Below, piece after piece: positions 8,147 to 18,208 of a stretch of 64,000 bases of DNA. Under the pieces are notes generated by a model. The model ran no database searches. It was not told the origin of the DNA and saw nothing but the letters and a program-made list of their open reading frames with translations. Origin of the DNA: JAKFEW01 sp036675505 (lineage in GTDB: Bacteria; Cyanobacteriota; Sericytochromatia; S15B-MN24; JAQBPE01); assembly GCA_036675505.1 (NCBI GenBank), contig JAKFEW010000131.1, forward strand, positions 15,468 through 79,467, in the 5' to 3' direction. The stretch's first letter is position 1, and each line of letters starts with the position of its first letter. A program made the translations under genes and the position numbers.

Positions 8147-8187
8147 CCGGGCTGATCGCCTCAGATCAGCCCGGTGAAATATTTTTG
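8147..8187 (+). terminator. Rho-independent terminator
   Basis: A perfect 11-bp stem (8147-8157 with 8164-8174, arms CCGGGCTGATC/GATCAGCCCGG) with a 6-base loop is followed by an A/T-rich tract including five T's (8182-8186). It is placed 31 bp after the stop of the upstream gene. Confidence 0.75.
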
Positions 8188-8190
8188 CAC

Positions 8191-8219
8191 TTAACACGCA
8201 AGTAACGGAAGGTTATCCT
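8191..8219 (+). promoter_or_regulatory. Promoter of the EF-hand lipoprotein gene
   Basis: TTAACA (8191-8196), a 17-bp spacer and TATCCT (8214-8219). The surrounding 8120-8270 region is AT-rich and repeats GGTTA/TAACC motifs in both orientations (for example near 8120, 8131, 8211 and 8238), which could be operator half-sites. Confidence 0.45.
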
Positions 8220-8291
8220 CTATGAAGTACTCGTTAAGGTTGGTTAAACGTCCAACTGAATCGCGTTAATCAAGCGAGGAGGACCACGGAA

Positions 8292-9122
8292 ATGGCCAAG
8301 AGCTTCCCCACCCGCGCCGGCGCCGCTTTCATTGCGGCCGCGCTGTCGACTTCGATCCTGGCGGGCTGCGGCTCGCAGGGCATGATCGGCGCCCCGGTCG
8401 TCCGTGGCGGCCAGGCCTACGAGGCGGAGGCCACCAGCACCCTGATGAAGGGTCTGACCCGCATCCACCACGCCATCTTCGCCAAGCTCGACAAGGACGG
8501 CAACAAGTTCATCGACGAGTACGAAGCCGGGCCCAACATCACGATGGCCGACTTCAAGAAGGCCGACAAGGGCCGCAACGGCAAGCTGACCTACAGCGAG
8601 TTCAAGGGCTACGCGATCACCAACCTGTTCTTCTTCAAGGACTCGCCGAAGGCGTTCTCGGACCGCTTCCGCAAGGACCTCAAGAAGGCCTTCGACCGCC
8701 TCGACAACGCCCCGCGCGACGGCGTCCTCGTGAAGAACGAGACCAGCATCCGCGACATGCAGAAGCTGGGCCTGACCTTCGAGTACCCCCGCCTGAACAT
8801 CCGGGTGAAGGTCTCGAAGATCAACAAGGAGATCTTCGGCGCCGCGGACAAGACCGGCGACGGCGTGCTCGGCCAGGCGGAATTCGAAGACCTCTACATG
8901 GAGATGACCATCGCCGGCCTCGGCGGCGCCCCGGGTGGCGGCGGCGACACCCCGCCGGAGCCCGCGCCCCCGGCCCCTCCCGGTGGCGACACCCCGCCGG
9001 CGCCGCCGGCGCCCCCGGCCCCCGAGGATCCGAACGCCAACCCGGCTGATCCGGGTGCCGACCCCGCGCCCGCTCCCAAGCAGCGCAAGCGCAAGAAGAA
9101 GAAGGAAGACGAGGAAATCTAG
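8292..9122 (+). CDS. EF-hand calcium-binding lipoprotein with proline-rich tail
   Basis: A 276-residue lipoprotein (lipobox LAGC near residue 26). Three EF-hand-like loops are visible: DKDGNKFIDEYE, then a variant loop in KADKGRNGKLTYSEF, and DKTGDGVLGQAEF further on. The first and third have most acidic calcium ligands. Residues about 210-260 are a Pro/Gly/Ala/Asp low-complexity segment with repeated GGDTPP-type units. The protein ends in a strongly basic run with an acidic tip. It probably binds calcium at the cell surface, the tail acting as a spacer that may touch the wall or the outer membrane. A GAGGAGG ribosome binding site precedes the ATG. Partner unknown. Confidence 0.85.
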   Translation: MAKSFPTRAGAAFIAAALSTSILAGCGSQGMIGAPVVRGGQAYEAEATSTLMKGLTRIHHAIFAKLDKDGNKFIDEYEAGPNITMADFKKADKGRNGKLTYSEFKGYAITNLFFFKDSPKAFSDRFRKDLKKAFDRLDNAPRDGVLVKNETSIRDMQKLGLTFEYPRLNIRVKVSKINKEIFGAADKTGDGVLGQAEFEDLYMEMTIAGLGGAPGGGGDTPPEPAPPAPPGGDTPPAPPAPPAPEDPNANPADPGADPAPAPKQRKRKKKKEDEEI

Positions 9123-9130
9123 CCTCGACC

Positions 9131-9165
9131 CGATGCCCCGCTCGATGAGCGGGGCATCGGATTTT
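9131..9165. terminator. Strong hairpin terminator
   Basis: A perfect 13-bp stem (9131-9143 with 9147-9159) with a 3-base loop, followed by TTTT (9162-9165). It ends the EF-hand gene. It may also serve the convergent gene whose stop is at 9172. Confidence 0.8.
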
Positions 9166-9171
9166 GCGGCC

Positions 9172-10719
9172 TCAAGGTCCTATGACGATCGTCGGGCGGC
9201 CGAGCAGGTTGCGGCCGATGCCCATGGCGCATCCGAGCCGATCGACCTCCTGGAACAGGGAAGTCAGCTTGAGCTTCGGCAGCGAGACCGACAGGCCCAG
9301 CGCGTGGCTCTCCCAGTCCGAGATGCCCAGCGGCAGCGAGCGGAAGACCGGCAGCACCGCTTCCGCGAACCGGAGCGGCACGCGCTGCTCGGCGTCGTCG
9401 ATCAGCACGAAGCAGGCCGGGTCCACGCGCGGATAGAGGGTCACACGGCTCGGCGCGACCACCGCGCAGCCGTCCGGCGTCGCCATGATCCAGGCCTGCT
9501 GCCAGCGCGAGTAATGCACGGGCATGGCGTTGCCGCCGACCCGCGCGCGCGCCTGGGCCAGCGAGAACCGCCGGCGCGCGGCGTGGAACGGGAAGGCCCA
9601 GGCGGCGTCGCGCCAGGCGCTTTCCGGCACCTCGGGCAGGAGCACGGTCGTGAGGTCGGCCTTGCGGGGGTCGGCGGCCTCTTTCAGGCGACGATAGGCC
9701 ACCACGGGCGGGAACGCGTCGATGCGGCCCGGCGTCGGCACGAAGGCTTCGTGGGCGAACGTCGCCTCGTCGAAGCGGGCGTAATGAACATGCACCTCGC
9801 GCCAGGCGTCGCCGCCTTCCAGCATCTTCACGACCAGCATGACCGTGCGCGACTGGCCCGGGCGCAGCACGGCGGTGAAGAACGCGGCGGGCGTCGGCGT
9901 CGGCGCGGAGGCATCATAGACGTAGGCGCCCTCGCCCGGCTCGAAGGTGAGCGCGCCCATCGAGGCGCGCCTGAAGCTCTCGGGCGCGTCATAGGGCAGA
10001 TCCGTGGCGACGTGATCGAGCACCAGCATGTCGTCCGAGATGTTGGTGATCGTGACGCGGGTCATCAGGCCGGCGCCCTCCAACACTTCCTTGGCGTGGT
10101 CCCACACGAGCGCCAAGGCGAGCGGTGAGTGCCCGGTGGCCGCGTCGAGCGCGCGCTGGCTCTGGGTCGCGAAGAACGGTGGGCCGTAGAGCGTGAGCCA
10201 GCCACCCTCCGCGTCCAGCATCGCCTGGCCGCCGTCGCCCGGTGCGACGTGCGCCATCGCCGAGAGCGCGTCGAACGGCGTGCCCGAAAGGCGCATGCGC
10301 CAGGCGCGGCCTTCCTCGATCGGGATGCGATCCACCGCGCGCCCGCGGCGCGGCGGCCGGCGCCAGCGCACTTCGACGTGATCGCAGCCGGCCATCTCGG
10401 CGGACGTCAGGAAGTAGTCGAGCCAGCGCTCGAAGTCGCCATCCTCGACGCGCATGATCTGGTGGCGCGCGCGCTCGAAGCGGCCCAGCAACTCGCGGCG
10501 CTTGCGCTCGAGCAGGTGGCCGGTCGCCATGCCGGGCGGCGGGTCGAGGTGCTCGAGCGCGAGGAGCGCCTCTTCGAGCTGCGCCTCGCGCGCCTCGGCC
10601 ACGACGCGGTCCAGCCGCTGGACGTAGCCCAGCACCGCTTCATGCGGGTCCGCTACGCTCGCCTGCGCTCCGGTGGTACCGGCCAGCCCGGCGGGGCGTT
10701 GGGGTTCGCCGCGCTCCAT
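9172..10719 (-). CDS. Large hypothetical protein
   Basis: A 515-residue soluble protein without a signal peptide. The first 150 residues are charged and helical (ERKRRELLGRFERARHQI). The rest looks like beta-rich domains with many Trp and Pro residues (GGWLTLYGPPFFATQS, MPVHYSRWQQAWIM). I recognise no catalytic motif or family. A GGGAGAGG ribosome binding site lies just before the ATG. It stands alone between a terminator and purB, facing the EF-hand gene. The length and even codon use support a real gene. Confidence 0.75.
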   Translation of the reverse strand: MERGEPQRPAGLAGTTGAQASVADPHEAVLGYVQRLDRVVAEAREAQLEEALLALEHLDPPPGMATGHLLERKRRELLGRFERARHQIMRVEDGDFERWLDYFLTSAEMAGCDHVEVRWRRPPRRGRAVDRIPIEEGRAWRMRLSGTPFDALSAMAHVAPGDGGQAMLDAEGGWLTLYGPPFFATQSQRALDAATGHSPLALALVWDHAKEVLEGAGLMTRVTITNISDDMLVLDHVATDLPYDAPESFRRASMGALTFEPGEGAYVYDASAPTPTPAAFFTAVLRPGQSRTVMLVVKMLEGGDAWREVHVHYARFDEATFAHEAFVPTPGRIDAFPPVVAYRRLKEAADPRKADLTTVLLPEVPESAWRDAAWAFPFHAARRRFSLAQARARVGGNAMPVHYSRWQQAWIMATPDGCAVVAPSRVTLYPRVDPACFVLIDDAEQRVPLRFAEAVLPVFRSLPLGISDWESHALGLSVSLPKLKLTSLFQEVDRLGCAMGIGRNLLGRPTIVIGP

Positions 10720-10829
10720 CCTGCCTCTCCCTGCATCGTTGATGTCCGTTTCGCCATGTTAGGGGCGCGAGGGAGGCGATACAAGCCGCGGCTGGTCCTT
10801 TGACCGTGTTCCGGTGCGGATTCGCGGCG

Positions 10830-12224
10830 TCAGCGCCCGCTGAGCAGGCGCGCCAACACAGGGGTGGCCTCGGCGATCGCCGCGTCGGTGACCTGTGGCG
10901 CCAGGCCGATGTAGTCGGCAGGCGTCAGCGTGGCCCAATAGGCCGCGCGCTCGGGGGCGATCGCCTTCCCGGCGGCACGCAGCGCGGCGAGGTCGACCCC
11001 GCGGCCGCGGGTCAGCTCCTTCAGCCGCTCGTAGGGCTCCGCGGCGCCGCTCGCCCGGCCCACCACCTGCACGGCCTCGGCCAGCACCTCGGGGTGGTCG
11101 GCGAGATCGGCCGCCATCCTCCCGGCGTCCGGCGCGACGCGCGCGAGCCCGCGCGAGACCGAGCGGCAGGCGAGCAGCACGTGGCCGAACGCCACGCCCG
11201 CGTTGCGCAGCGTGGTGCTGTCGGCGAGATCGCGCTGCAGCCGGCTGCGCACCAGCTTGTCGGCGAGGTGCGCGAGCAGCGCCACGGCGACGCCGCCGTT
11301 GCCCTCGGCGTTCTCGAAGTCGATCGGGTTGACCTTGTGGGGCATGGCGCTCGAGCCGATCTCGCCGGCCCTCGCGGCCTGGCGCAGCCAGCCGTCCGAG
11401 ACGTAGCGCCACATGTCGGGCGCGAGATCGAGCAGCACGTTGGTCACCCGCCGCGTGGCGTCGTAGATCGCGGCCAGGCCGTCGCGCGGCTCGACCTGGG
11501 TCGTGGCCGCCACCGGCGCGAGCCCGAGCCCGGTGACGAAGCGGTGCGAGAAGGCGAGCCAGTCGACCTGCGGGTAGGCCAGCGCGAGCGCGGCGTAGGT
11601 GCCCGTCGCGCCGGACAGCTTGCCCGGCGGCGTGAGCGCGGCCAGGTCGCCCGCGGTGCGTGCGAGCCGGGCGGCGAAGACGGCCATCTCCTTGCCGAAG
11701 GTGGTCGGGCTGGCCGGCTGGCCGTGCGTGCGCGCGAGCATCGGCGTCGCGCGGTGGTCGCTCGCGAGCGCGAGCAAGCCCGCGAGCACGTCGGCGATCG
11801 CAGGCAGCAGCACGGTGTCCAGCGCCTCGCGGTGCATCAGCCCCCAGGCGAGGTTGTTCACGTCTTCGCTGGTGAGGCCGAGGTGGACGAGCTCTTGATC
11901 ACGAGCCAGCGCTGGCACCTCGGCGATCCGCGCCTTGAGCCAGTACTCGACCGCCTTTACGTCATGGCGCGTGGTCGCCTCGAGGTCCTTCACGGCCTGC
12001 GCGTCCGCCGCGCCGAAGCCCGTGGCGATCGCCCGCACCGCCGCCACCGCCTCGCCATCGCGCGCCGCCGGGTGATCGATCGCCTCCAGCAACGCGAGCA
12101 GGTAGGCGCATTCGACGTCCACCCGGCGGCCGATCAGGGCGCGCTCCGAGAAGCACGCCGCGAGCGGCGCCGTCTGGTCCGCGTAGCGGCCGTCGAGCGG
12201 AGAAAGCGCGTCGAGGGGGTTCAT
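10830..12224 (-). CDS. purB: Adenylosuccinate lyase
   Basis: A 464-residue enzyme close to the length of the E. coli-type PurB (456). The fumarase/aspartase superfamily signature is seen as GSSAMPHKVNPIDFENAEGN, which carries the catalytic serine loop. The N-terminus (ALSPLDGRYADQT) is typical of the E. coli-type subfamily. It splits SAICAR and adenylosuccinate, giving AICAR or AMP plus fumarate, in purine synthesis. It is divergent from purA, which makes one of its substrates. A dispersed-repeat-like element lies between them, and the ribosome binding site is only a G-rich tract. Confidence 0.97.
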   Translation of the reverse strand: MNPLDALSPLDGRYADQTAPLAACFSERALIGRRVDVECAYLLALLEAIDHPAARDGEAVAAVRAIATGFGAADAQAVKDLEATTRHDVKAVEYWLKARIAEVPALARDQELVHLGLTSEDVNNLAWGLMHREALDTVLLPAIADVLAGLLALASDHRATPMLARTHGQPASPTTFGKEMAVFAARLARTAGDLAALTPPGKLSGATGTYAALALAYPQVDWLAFSHRFVTGLGLAPVAATTQVEPRDGLAAIYDATRRVTNVLLDLAPDMWRYVSDGWLRQAARAGEIGSSAMPHKVNPIDFENAEGNGGVAVALLAHLADKLVRSRLQRDLADSTTLRNAGVAFGHVLLACRSVSRGLARVAPDAGRMAADLADHPEVLAEAVQVVGRASGAAEPYERLKELTRGRGVDLAALRAAGKAIAPERAAYWATLTPADYIGLAPQVTDAAIAEATPVLARLLSGR

Positions 12225-12227
12225 TGA

Positions 12228-12272
12228 AATGATCCCCCGCTCCCTGGTGGGGGAGAGGGTTGGGGTGAGGGG
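12228..12272. repeat. G/C-run dispersed repeat element
   Basis: A CCCCCGCTCCCTGGTGGGGG hairpin is followed by GAGAGGGTTGGGGTGAGGGG. Strings of this type (minus strand CCCTCACCCCAACCCTCTCC) are common dispersed intergenic repeats in GC-rich bacteria. Only one copy is seen in this window. It sits between the divergent purB and purA. Confidence 0.55.
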
Positions 12273-12307
12273 GCTGGCCGATCATCCCACGGGGGCGCGG
12301 GTGCGTC

Positions 12308-12330
12308 TATAATGGGCCGGCCTTCCGGCC
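12308..12330 (+). promoter_or_regulatory. purA -10 element and leader hairpin
   Basis: TATAAT (12308-12313) has no convincing -35 17 bp upstream. A small hairpin (GGCCGG 12315-12320 with CCGGCC 12325-12330) begins at the predicted transcription start, just before the AGGAGG ribosome binding site (12331-12336). Confidence 0.55.
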
Positions 12331-12344
12331 AGGAGGATCTTTTC

Positions 12345-13658
<1,314 letters not shown>

Positions 13659-14132
13659 CGCCATCCTCGGGCCCTGGCCGGCCGCCTGTCCGGTGCCGGC
13701 CGGCGCTCTGGCGGCGCTGTGGGATGACGACTCGCTGGGCGCGCGGGTGGCCGCGGCCTGGCTGCGCGCCGGGACCATCCGATCCGTCGTCCTGGTGCCC
13801 GGCGTGGACTTCATGCCGGCCGGCGCGATGGATGCGCCGGGCGGCTGGGGGCCGGCCCACGCCGCGGCCGTGGCGGCCGGCGCGGGCTGGCTCGTGGTGC
13901 CGGCGCTATGGCCCGGCGACGCCGGACGCTGGCATGCGGCGGATGTGGCGCTGAACGCGGCCGGCCTGGGGCTCTGGCGGCCTTTCGCGTTGCTGGATCG
14001 CCTGGCGGTGGCCCGGCTCGGGCTGGCGTTGGGCGTGGAGGTGGCCACGGCGCCCGACGTCGATCGCCCCTTGCTCGCGGCCCTCGGCCTGCGTCTCGCG
14101 CCGGGCTGAGGGTGCGGGCGGCCTGACCAGCC

Positions 14133-14681
14133 TCAAATCGGGTTGCGGTGCCCGAGGTACCGGCGCAGCGCGTGCAGCGCGTCGCCGAGATCGACGTCGC
14201 TGTCGCGCTCGGCGTCGAGGAAGGCCATGAGGATCGGGTTCTCGCTCATTCGCGCGTGGGCGCCGCCGACCGCCGGCGCGCCACCGTGCAAGATCTTGAG
14301 CACCATCGGCACGACCGCGGGCAGCAGCCGCTCGACGGACGCCAGGTCGAGCCCGGTCTCCTGCGCGACGGACCGCTCGACCTGCGCGCGCGCGCGCCCG
14401 GGGAAGAGCACATCGACCGCCGCGGCGTTGGGCGAGAGGCCTTCATAGGCGTCGACGACCTCGATCGCCGCGTGCACGCCCCGGGTCCGGCGGATCTCAT
14501 GCAGGGATTGGCGGACGAAGCTGCCGACCGTCGAGACGATGGTCCGCGAGCAGTCGGGCCGCCCATGCGCCACAGGACCCGCCAGGCCGGTGACGCCAGC
14601 GACGACATGGCCGTAGTCGCGGGCGTTCGCGAGCTGGCCGGGGTTGTCGATCGCGCCGGCGATGAGCGTCGCGAAGTCCAT
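14133..14681 (-). CDS. DUF937-like hypothetical protein
   Basis: A 182-residue soluble, helical protein. The pattern of an N-terminal DFATLIAGAIDN helix and a later LLPAVVPMVLKILHGG segment is reminiscent of DUF937/YidB-type proteins, whose function is not established. The ATG at 14681 has AAGGAGG 6 bases upstream, which decides between it and the longer frame at 14699. It is convergent with the purA-side gene and upstream of the NHL-repeat gene on the same strand, separated by about 90 bp. Confidence 0.65.
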   Translation of the reverse strand: MDFATLIAGAIDNPGQLANARDYGHVVAGVTGLAGPVAHGRPDCSRTIVSTVGSFVRQSLHEIRRTRGVHAAIEVVDAYEGLSPNAAAVDVLFPGRARAQVERSVAQETGLDLASVERLLPAVVPMVLKILHGGAPAVGGAHARMSENPILMAFLDAERDSDVDLGDALHALRRYLGHRNPI

Positions 14682-14769
14682 GGGGGCCTCCTTCCGCACC
14701 TACGGCCGAGCGTAGCACGGCGGGCCCGGCGGCCCGACATGGAAGCACCCCTCCGTCACCCCCGAGGGA

Positions 14770-17700
14770 TCAGAAGGCGCCCTTGGGGATCAGCTTCACC
14801 TGGTTCGTCCCGCTGTCGGCCACGATCAGCCGGCCTTCACGGTCGACGACCAGCCCCAGCGGGGTGATCAGCGTGTCATCCGACGTCGGGTCCGCCAACA
14901 GCGACGTGCCCGGGCCCGCGATCGTCCGCACGGTGCCGTCCTTCGCGATCCGCCGGATGCGGGCGGTGATGCGCGGCAGCCCGCTCATGTCCATGCCGGT
15001 CATGGCGCCGAGCGTCGCCAGGCGCAGCGTGCCGGCCTCAGCCACATAGCAGGCGCCGTCTTCGCCGAAGGTCATCACGAGCGGGCCGATCAGCACGGCC
15101 TCTTGCTTCGGCTTGCCCTCATCGTCCGGCTTTTGGCCGCCAATCATGGCGAGGGCGCCGGAGAAGCCTGTGCCGGCCCAGGTCGACATGATCGGCGCGC
15201 CGGTCTGCAGGCCCGTGATCTTGCGGATCTTGAGGTTGCCGCTGTCGCAGACGTAAAGATCACCGGCCGCGTCGAACGCCAGGCCGACCGGCGACGAGAG
15301 CCCGGATTCCGGGCCCACGGCTGGCCCGGGCGCGTCCGGCGCGTCACCCGAATCGTTGGTCACCAGGCCCGCGATGGTCTCTACAAAGCCGTCTTTCGTC
15401 AGCCGGCGGACCTGGTGTTCCTCATTGTCCGTCCAGTAAGGCTTGCCATCCGGTCCGATCGCGAGCGCGAGCGGGCGTCCCATCACCGTGGACAGCGCCG
15501 GCTGGCGCACGGCCGCGGGAACCCGCCCGTTCACAGCGCCGGCCACCGTGGTGACGATGCCACTCGCGTCGATCTTGCGAATGCGCTCGTTGATCGAGTC
15601 GATCACGTAGAGTTCCTGGCCGCTGAAGCCGAAACCCGCCAGCGTGTTGAACTTCGCCGACAGCGCCGGGCCGCCGTCGCCCTCCAGGCCCTTGCCGGCG
15701 CCCGCGAGCCTCACCAACCGGCCACCCTCGAGGCGCTTGATCGTGTCGCCCGCCGCTTCTGCGATCACCAGCCGGCCGTCTCCATCGAGCGCGATGCCGG
15801 CCGGCGAGTTGATCGCGATCGCCGTGGCGTCGCCGACCTGATCCGAGGCAGCGGCGCCGGCGATCGTGTGGATCGTGCCGTCGCGCCGGATCTCGCGCAC
15901 GACGCTGTTGCCGGCGTCGACGAAGACGATCCGGCCATCCGGCGCGATCCAGAGCCCGGCCGGTCGGTTCAAGACGGCCGCGGTGGCCGGCCCACCATCG
16001 CCGCCGTAGCCTTCGACGCCGGTGCCGGCGAGCAGCGTACGGGTGCCGTCGCGCCCGTAGCGCCAGATCTGGTGGCTGTCGTTGCCCGTCGCCACGAGCT
16101 CCCCTTCCGGAGTGAGCTGAATATCGCTGAAATCGCCGGTGCCGGACGCCCCGTCGACGAGCGCCCAGGTGCCATCCGGCGAGCGCCGGTGGATGCCCCG
16201 CAGGCGTGAGTCGGCGACCCACAACGTGCCATCGCCTGCGACAGCCAGCGCGGCGACCTCCGCCCGCTCCCATTGCACGGTGGGTGGCATGACCTCTTCG
16301 GTCATGCCGTCAGGCCGCAGCCGGATGATGCGGCCGTTGTCGTCGGTCTTCGGCACCTCGCCCACGTAAATCGAGCCGTCCGGGCCGAGCGCGAGGCCAC
16401 GCGTCCCCGCGATGTTCGTTTGCGTGCCGAGGCCGCCGAGCAGCCCCTGCGTGCGGGTGCCGGTGCCGAGCAAAGTGGTCACGCGGCCGTCCGTGGCCAC
16501 TTTGCGCACCCGGTTGGCGAGTGTATCAGCCACGAGCAAGCCGCCGTCGGGCAACGCCACCATGGCACCGGGCGTCTCGATGAACTCGCCCTGGCTCTCC
16601 ACGACCGACTTGCCGTCGAAGAACACGCCCAGGCCGAGGAACAGGCCGGCGCGCAGGTCCGGCGTGATGCGGCGCAGGCGACTGCCCGAGTTCTCGGCGA
16701 TCACCATGGTGCCGTCCGCGAGCCCGACGATGCCGGCCGGGGTCGACAGGGAGACCTCTCGCGCGGGGCGGCCATCGCCCAGGTTGGCCTGGCCCGCGAG
16801 CAGCAGCGCCTTGATCTTCTCGAGCCGCTCCGCGACAGGCTTGGCCTGTTCGCTGAGCGCGCCCGTCGCGGCGACCAGGTCTGCCAGCCTGTACGAACGC
16901 GCACCGGTCGGCAGGAAGGCGCGCGCCGCCTCGATCTCGCCGCGTAGCGCGGCGGCCTCCGCCGCCGGCAGCTTGGCGAAGACCGCCGGCCGCTTCTGCA
17001 CGAAGGTTTCGAGCACGTAGGCCGCGCCGAGCGAGGCGGCGGTGTCGAGATCGACTTCGCGCGGCCCGCCGGCGGTCGCGCGGGGCAAAAGCGCGAGCAG
17101 TTGGCCGCCGTTGTAAAGCCGGATGCGCAGGACCAGGTTCTCGTCCGGCAGCTGGCCGCTGAACTTAAAAGCACCCGTCGCATCGGTGCGTGCGCCCAGC
17201 GGGCGACCGTCCGACCCGACCAGCACCTGTCCCGAGCCGTCGAGCACCTCGATTTGCGCTTCGGCGAGCAGCGACTCGGCCGCCGGCTCGCCACCGAGCA
17301 ACGCATACTTGGTCTTCGCGGTCAGGCCGCCGCCATTGTTCGCGATCAGCCCGCCGCCGTTGTTCGCGATCAACCCGCTGCCGTGATCCGAAATCAGGCC
17401 GCCCGAGTTGTTGCTGACGATGCCCCCACCATGATCCGACAGCAGCTTCGCCTTGCCGGTCAACTCGACGGTCACCAGCTTGGTCTTGGCGGTCAGGTCC
17501 GCCGCGTCGATCGGTCGGCGGGCCTCGATGAGCGGCGCGTAGTCGACCTTGATCGCGCTGCCCTTCGCCACGCCGCCGGCGGCCGCGCTCGTCTTCGAAG
17601 AAGGCGTTTTGCGGGGCGTTTTCGTCGCGGCGGGCGGGCTCAATTGACAGCCGGCCAGCGCCGCGGCGATCAAGATGGTCAGGGGGCCACGGTAGCGCAA
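14770..17700 (-). CDS. NHL-repeat beta-propeller lipoprotein
   Basis: A 976-residue lipoprotein (lipobox LAGC, Cys-18 or 19). After a short linker, residues 88-128 hold tandem repeats of the form NNGGGLI/SDHGSGLI. A carboxypeptidase-regulatory-like beta-sandwich follows (about 130-205, DATGAFKFSGQLP), then from about residue 310 a long series of NHL-type units (G-x-V-x-L-x-D-G-x-L-x-V-A-D-x-x-N-x-x-V-R-x-I), enough for one or two propellers. Such proteins are surface or periplasmic binding platforms; some act as lactonases or lyases. The start is the TTG at 17700, with GAGGG 8 bases upstream and TATAAG 20 bases upstream. In-frame codons before it are probably not translated. Confidence 0.85.
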   Translation of the reverse strand: MRYRGPLTILIAAALAGCQLSPPAATKTPRKTPSSKTSAAAGGVAKGSAIKVDYAPLIEARRPIDAADLTAKTKLVTVELTGKAKLLSDHGGGIVSNNSGGLISDHGSGLIANNGGGLIANNGGGLTAKTKYALLGGEPAAESLLAEAQIEVLDGSGQVLVGSDGRPLGARTDATGAFKFSGQLPDENLVLRIRLYNGGQLLALLPRATAGGPREVDLDTAASLGAAYVLETFVQKRPAVFAKLPAAEAAALRGEIEAARAFLPTGARSYRLADLVAATGALSEQAKPVAERLEKIKALLLAGQANLGDGRPAREVSLSTPAGIVGLADGTMVIAENSGSRLRRITPDLRAGLFLGLGVFFDGKSVVESQGEFIETPGAMVALPDGGLLVADTLANRVRKVATDGRVTTLLGTGTRTQGLLGGLGTQTNIAGTRGLALGPDGSIYVGEVPKTDDNGRIIRLRPDGMTEEVMPPTVQWERAEVAALAVAGDGTLWVADSRLRGIHRRSPDGTWALVDGASGTGDFSDIQLTPEGELVATGNDSHQIWRYGRDGTRTLLAGTGVEGYGGDGGPATAAVLNRPAGLWIAPDGRIVFVDAGNSVVREIRRDGTIHTIAGAAASDQVGDATAIAINSPAGIALDGDGRLVIAEAAGDTIKRLEGGRLVRLAGAGKGLEGDGGPALSAKFNTLAGFGFSGQELYVIDSINERIRKIDASGIVTTVAGAVNGRVPAAVRQPALSTVMGRPLALAIGPDGKPYWTDNEEHQVRRLTKDGFVETIAGLVTNDSGDAPDAPGPAVGPESGLSSPVGLAFDAAGDLYVCDSGNLKIRKITGLQTGAPIMSTWAGTGFSGALAMIGGQKPDDEGKPKQEAVLIGPLVMTFGEDGACYVAEAGTLRLATLGAMTGMDMSGLPRITARIRRIAKDGTVRTIAGPGTSLLADPTSDDTLITPLGLVVDREGRLIVADSGTNQVKLIPKGAF

Positions 17701-17718
17701 ATTGGATCCCTCGCCCGC

Positions 17719-17724
17719 CTTATA
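17719..17724 (-). promoter_or_regulatory. -10 element of the NHL lipoprotein gene
   Basis: TATAAG preceded by GGG on the minus strand, about 20 bases before the TTG start at 17700. This gives a short leader that contains the ribosome binding site. Confidence 0.45.
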
Positions 17725-17875
17725 CCCGACGTGCGGAAAGGCGACCCGCAGCCGAGGGATGCAACAATCACGAAACATTCAAGCAACGGTCCGGCAACCG
17801 TCGGTCGATACGATGCTCCCTACCGTGGTGGGCCATCGGTCGGGGGGCCGGGTCATCGTGGGAGAGGAGAAGGGA

Positions 17876-18133
17876 ATGAGGGACCATTTTTCGTGCCCGA
17901 CATGCGGGCAATCGCTCCAGCCGTTGGTCCGCAGCCTGGACTTCTTCTGCCGGTCGTGTTTCTCCACGTTGGTCGTGATCGATGATCGCTGGTCGCATGC
18001 CATGCGGCCGGGCGAAAAGGCCCCGCGCCTCATTCCGACCGACCGCTGCCGCCGGGTGCGCTTCACCGAGCCGCTGTGCATGGGCACCGAGCCGCTGGGC
18101 CAGACCGTCCAAACCGGCGCGCTGGCTTCCTGA
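17876..18133 (+). CDS. Zinc-ribbon protein
   Basis: An 85-residue soluble protein with two CxxC knuckles: CPTCG and, 15 residues later, CRSC. They should bind one zinc. The C-terminal half has no recognisable motif. The ATG at 17876 follows a purine-rich GGAGAGGAGAAGGG stretch; the frame is open upstream to 17702 but without codon-like composition. A second small zinc-ribbon gene of similar layout occurs at 50953. A role in RNA, DNA or protein binding is possible but not shown. Confidence 0.75.
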   Translation: MRDHFSCPTCGQSLQPLVRSLDFFCRSCFSTLVVIDDRWSHAMRPGEKAPRLIPTDRCRRVRFTEPLCMGTEPLGQTVQTGALAS

Positions 18134-18155
18134 TTAGTTCGACCCCCGACAGCGC

Positions 18156-18184
18156 CCCGGCACGGCTTGCGAAGCGGTGCCGGG
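18156..18184 (+). terminator. Hairpin, probable terminator
   Basis: Arms CCCGGCAC (18156-18163) and GTGCCGGG (18177-18184), with a further GCTT/AAGC pairing in the loop. A short TTT follows at 18188. It is 22 bp after the zinc-ribbon stop and 25 bp before the convergent ATPase gene. Confidence 0.55.
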
Positions 18185-18208
18185 CCGTTTGTGTGGCGGG
18201 GTGGTCGA

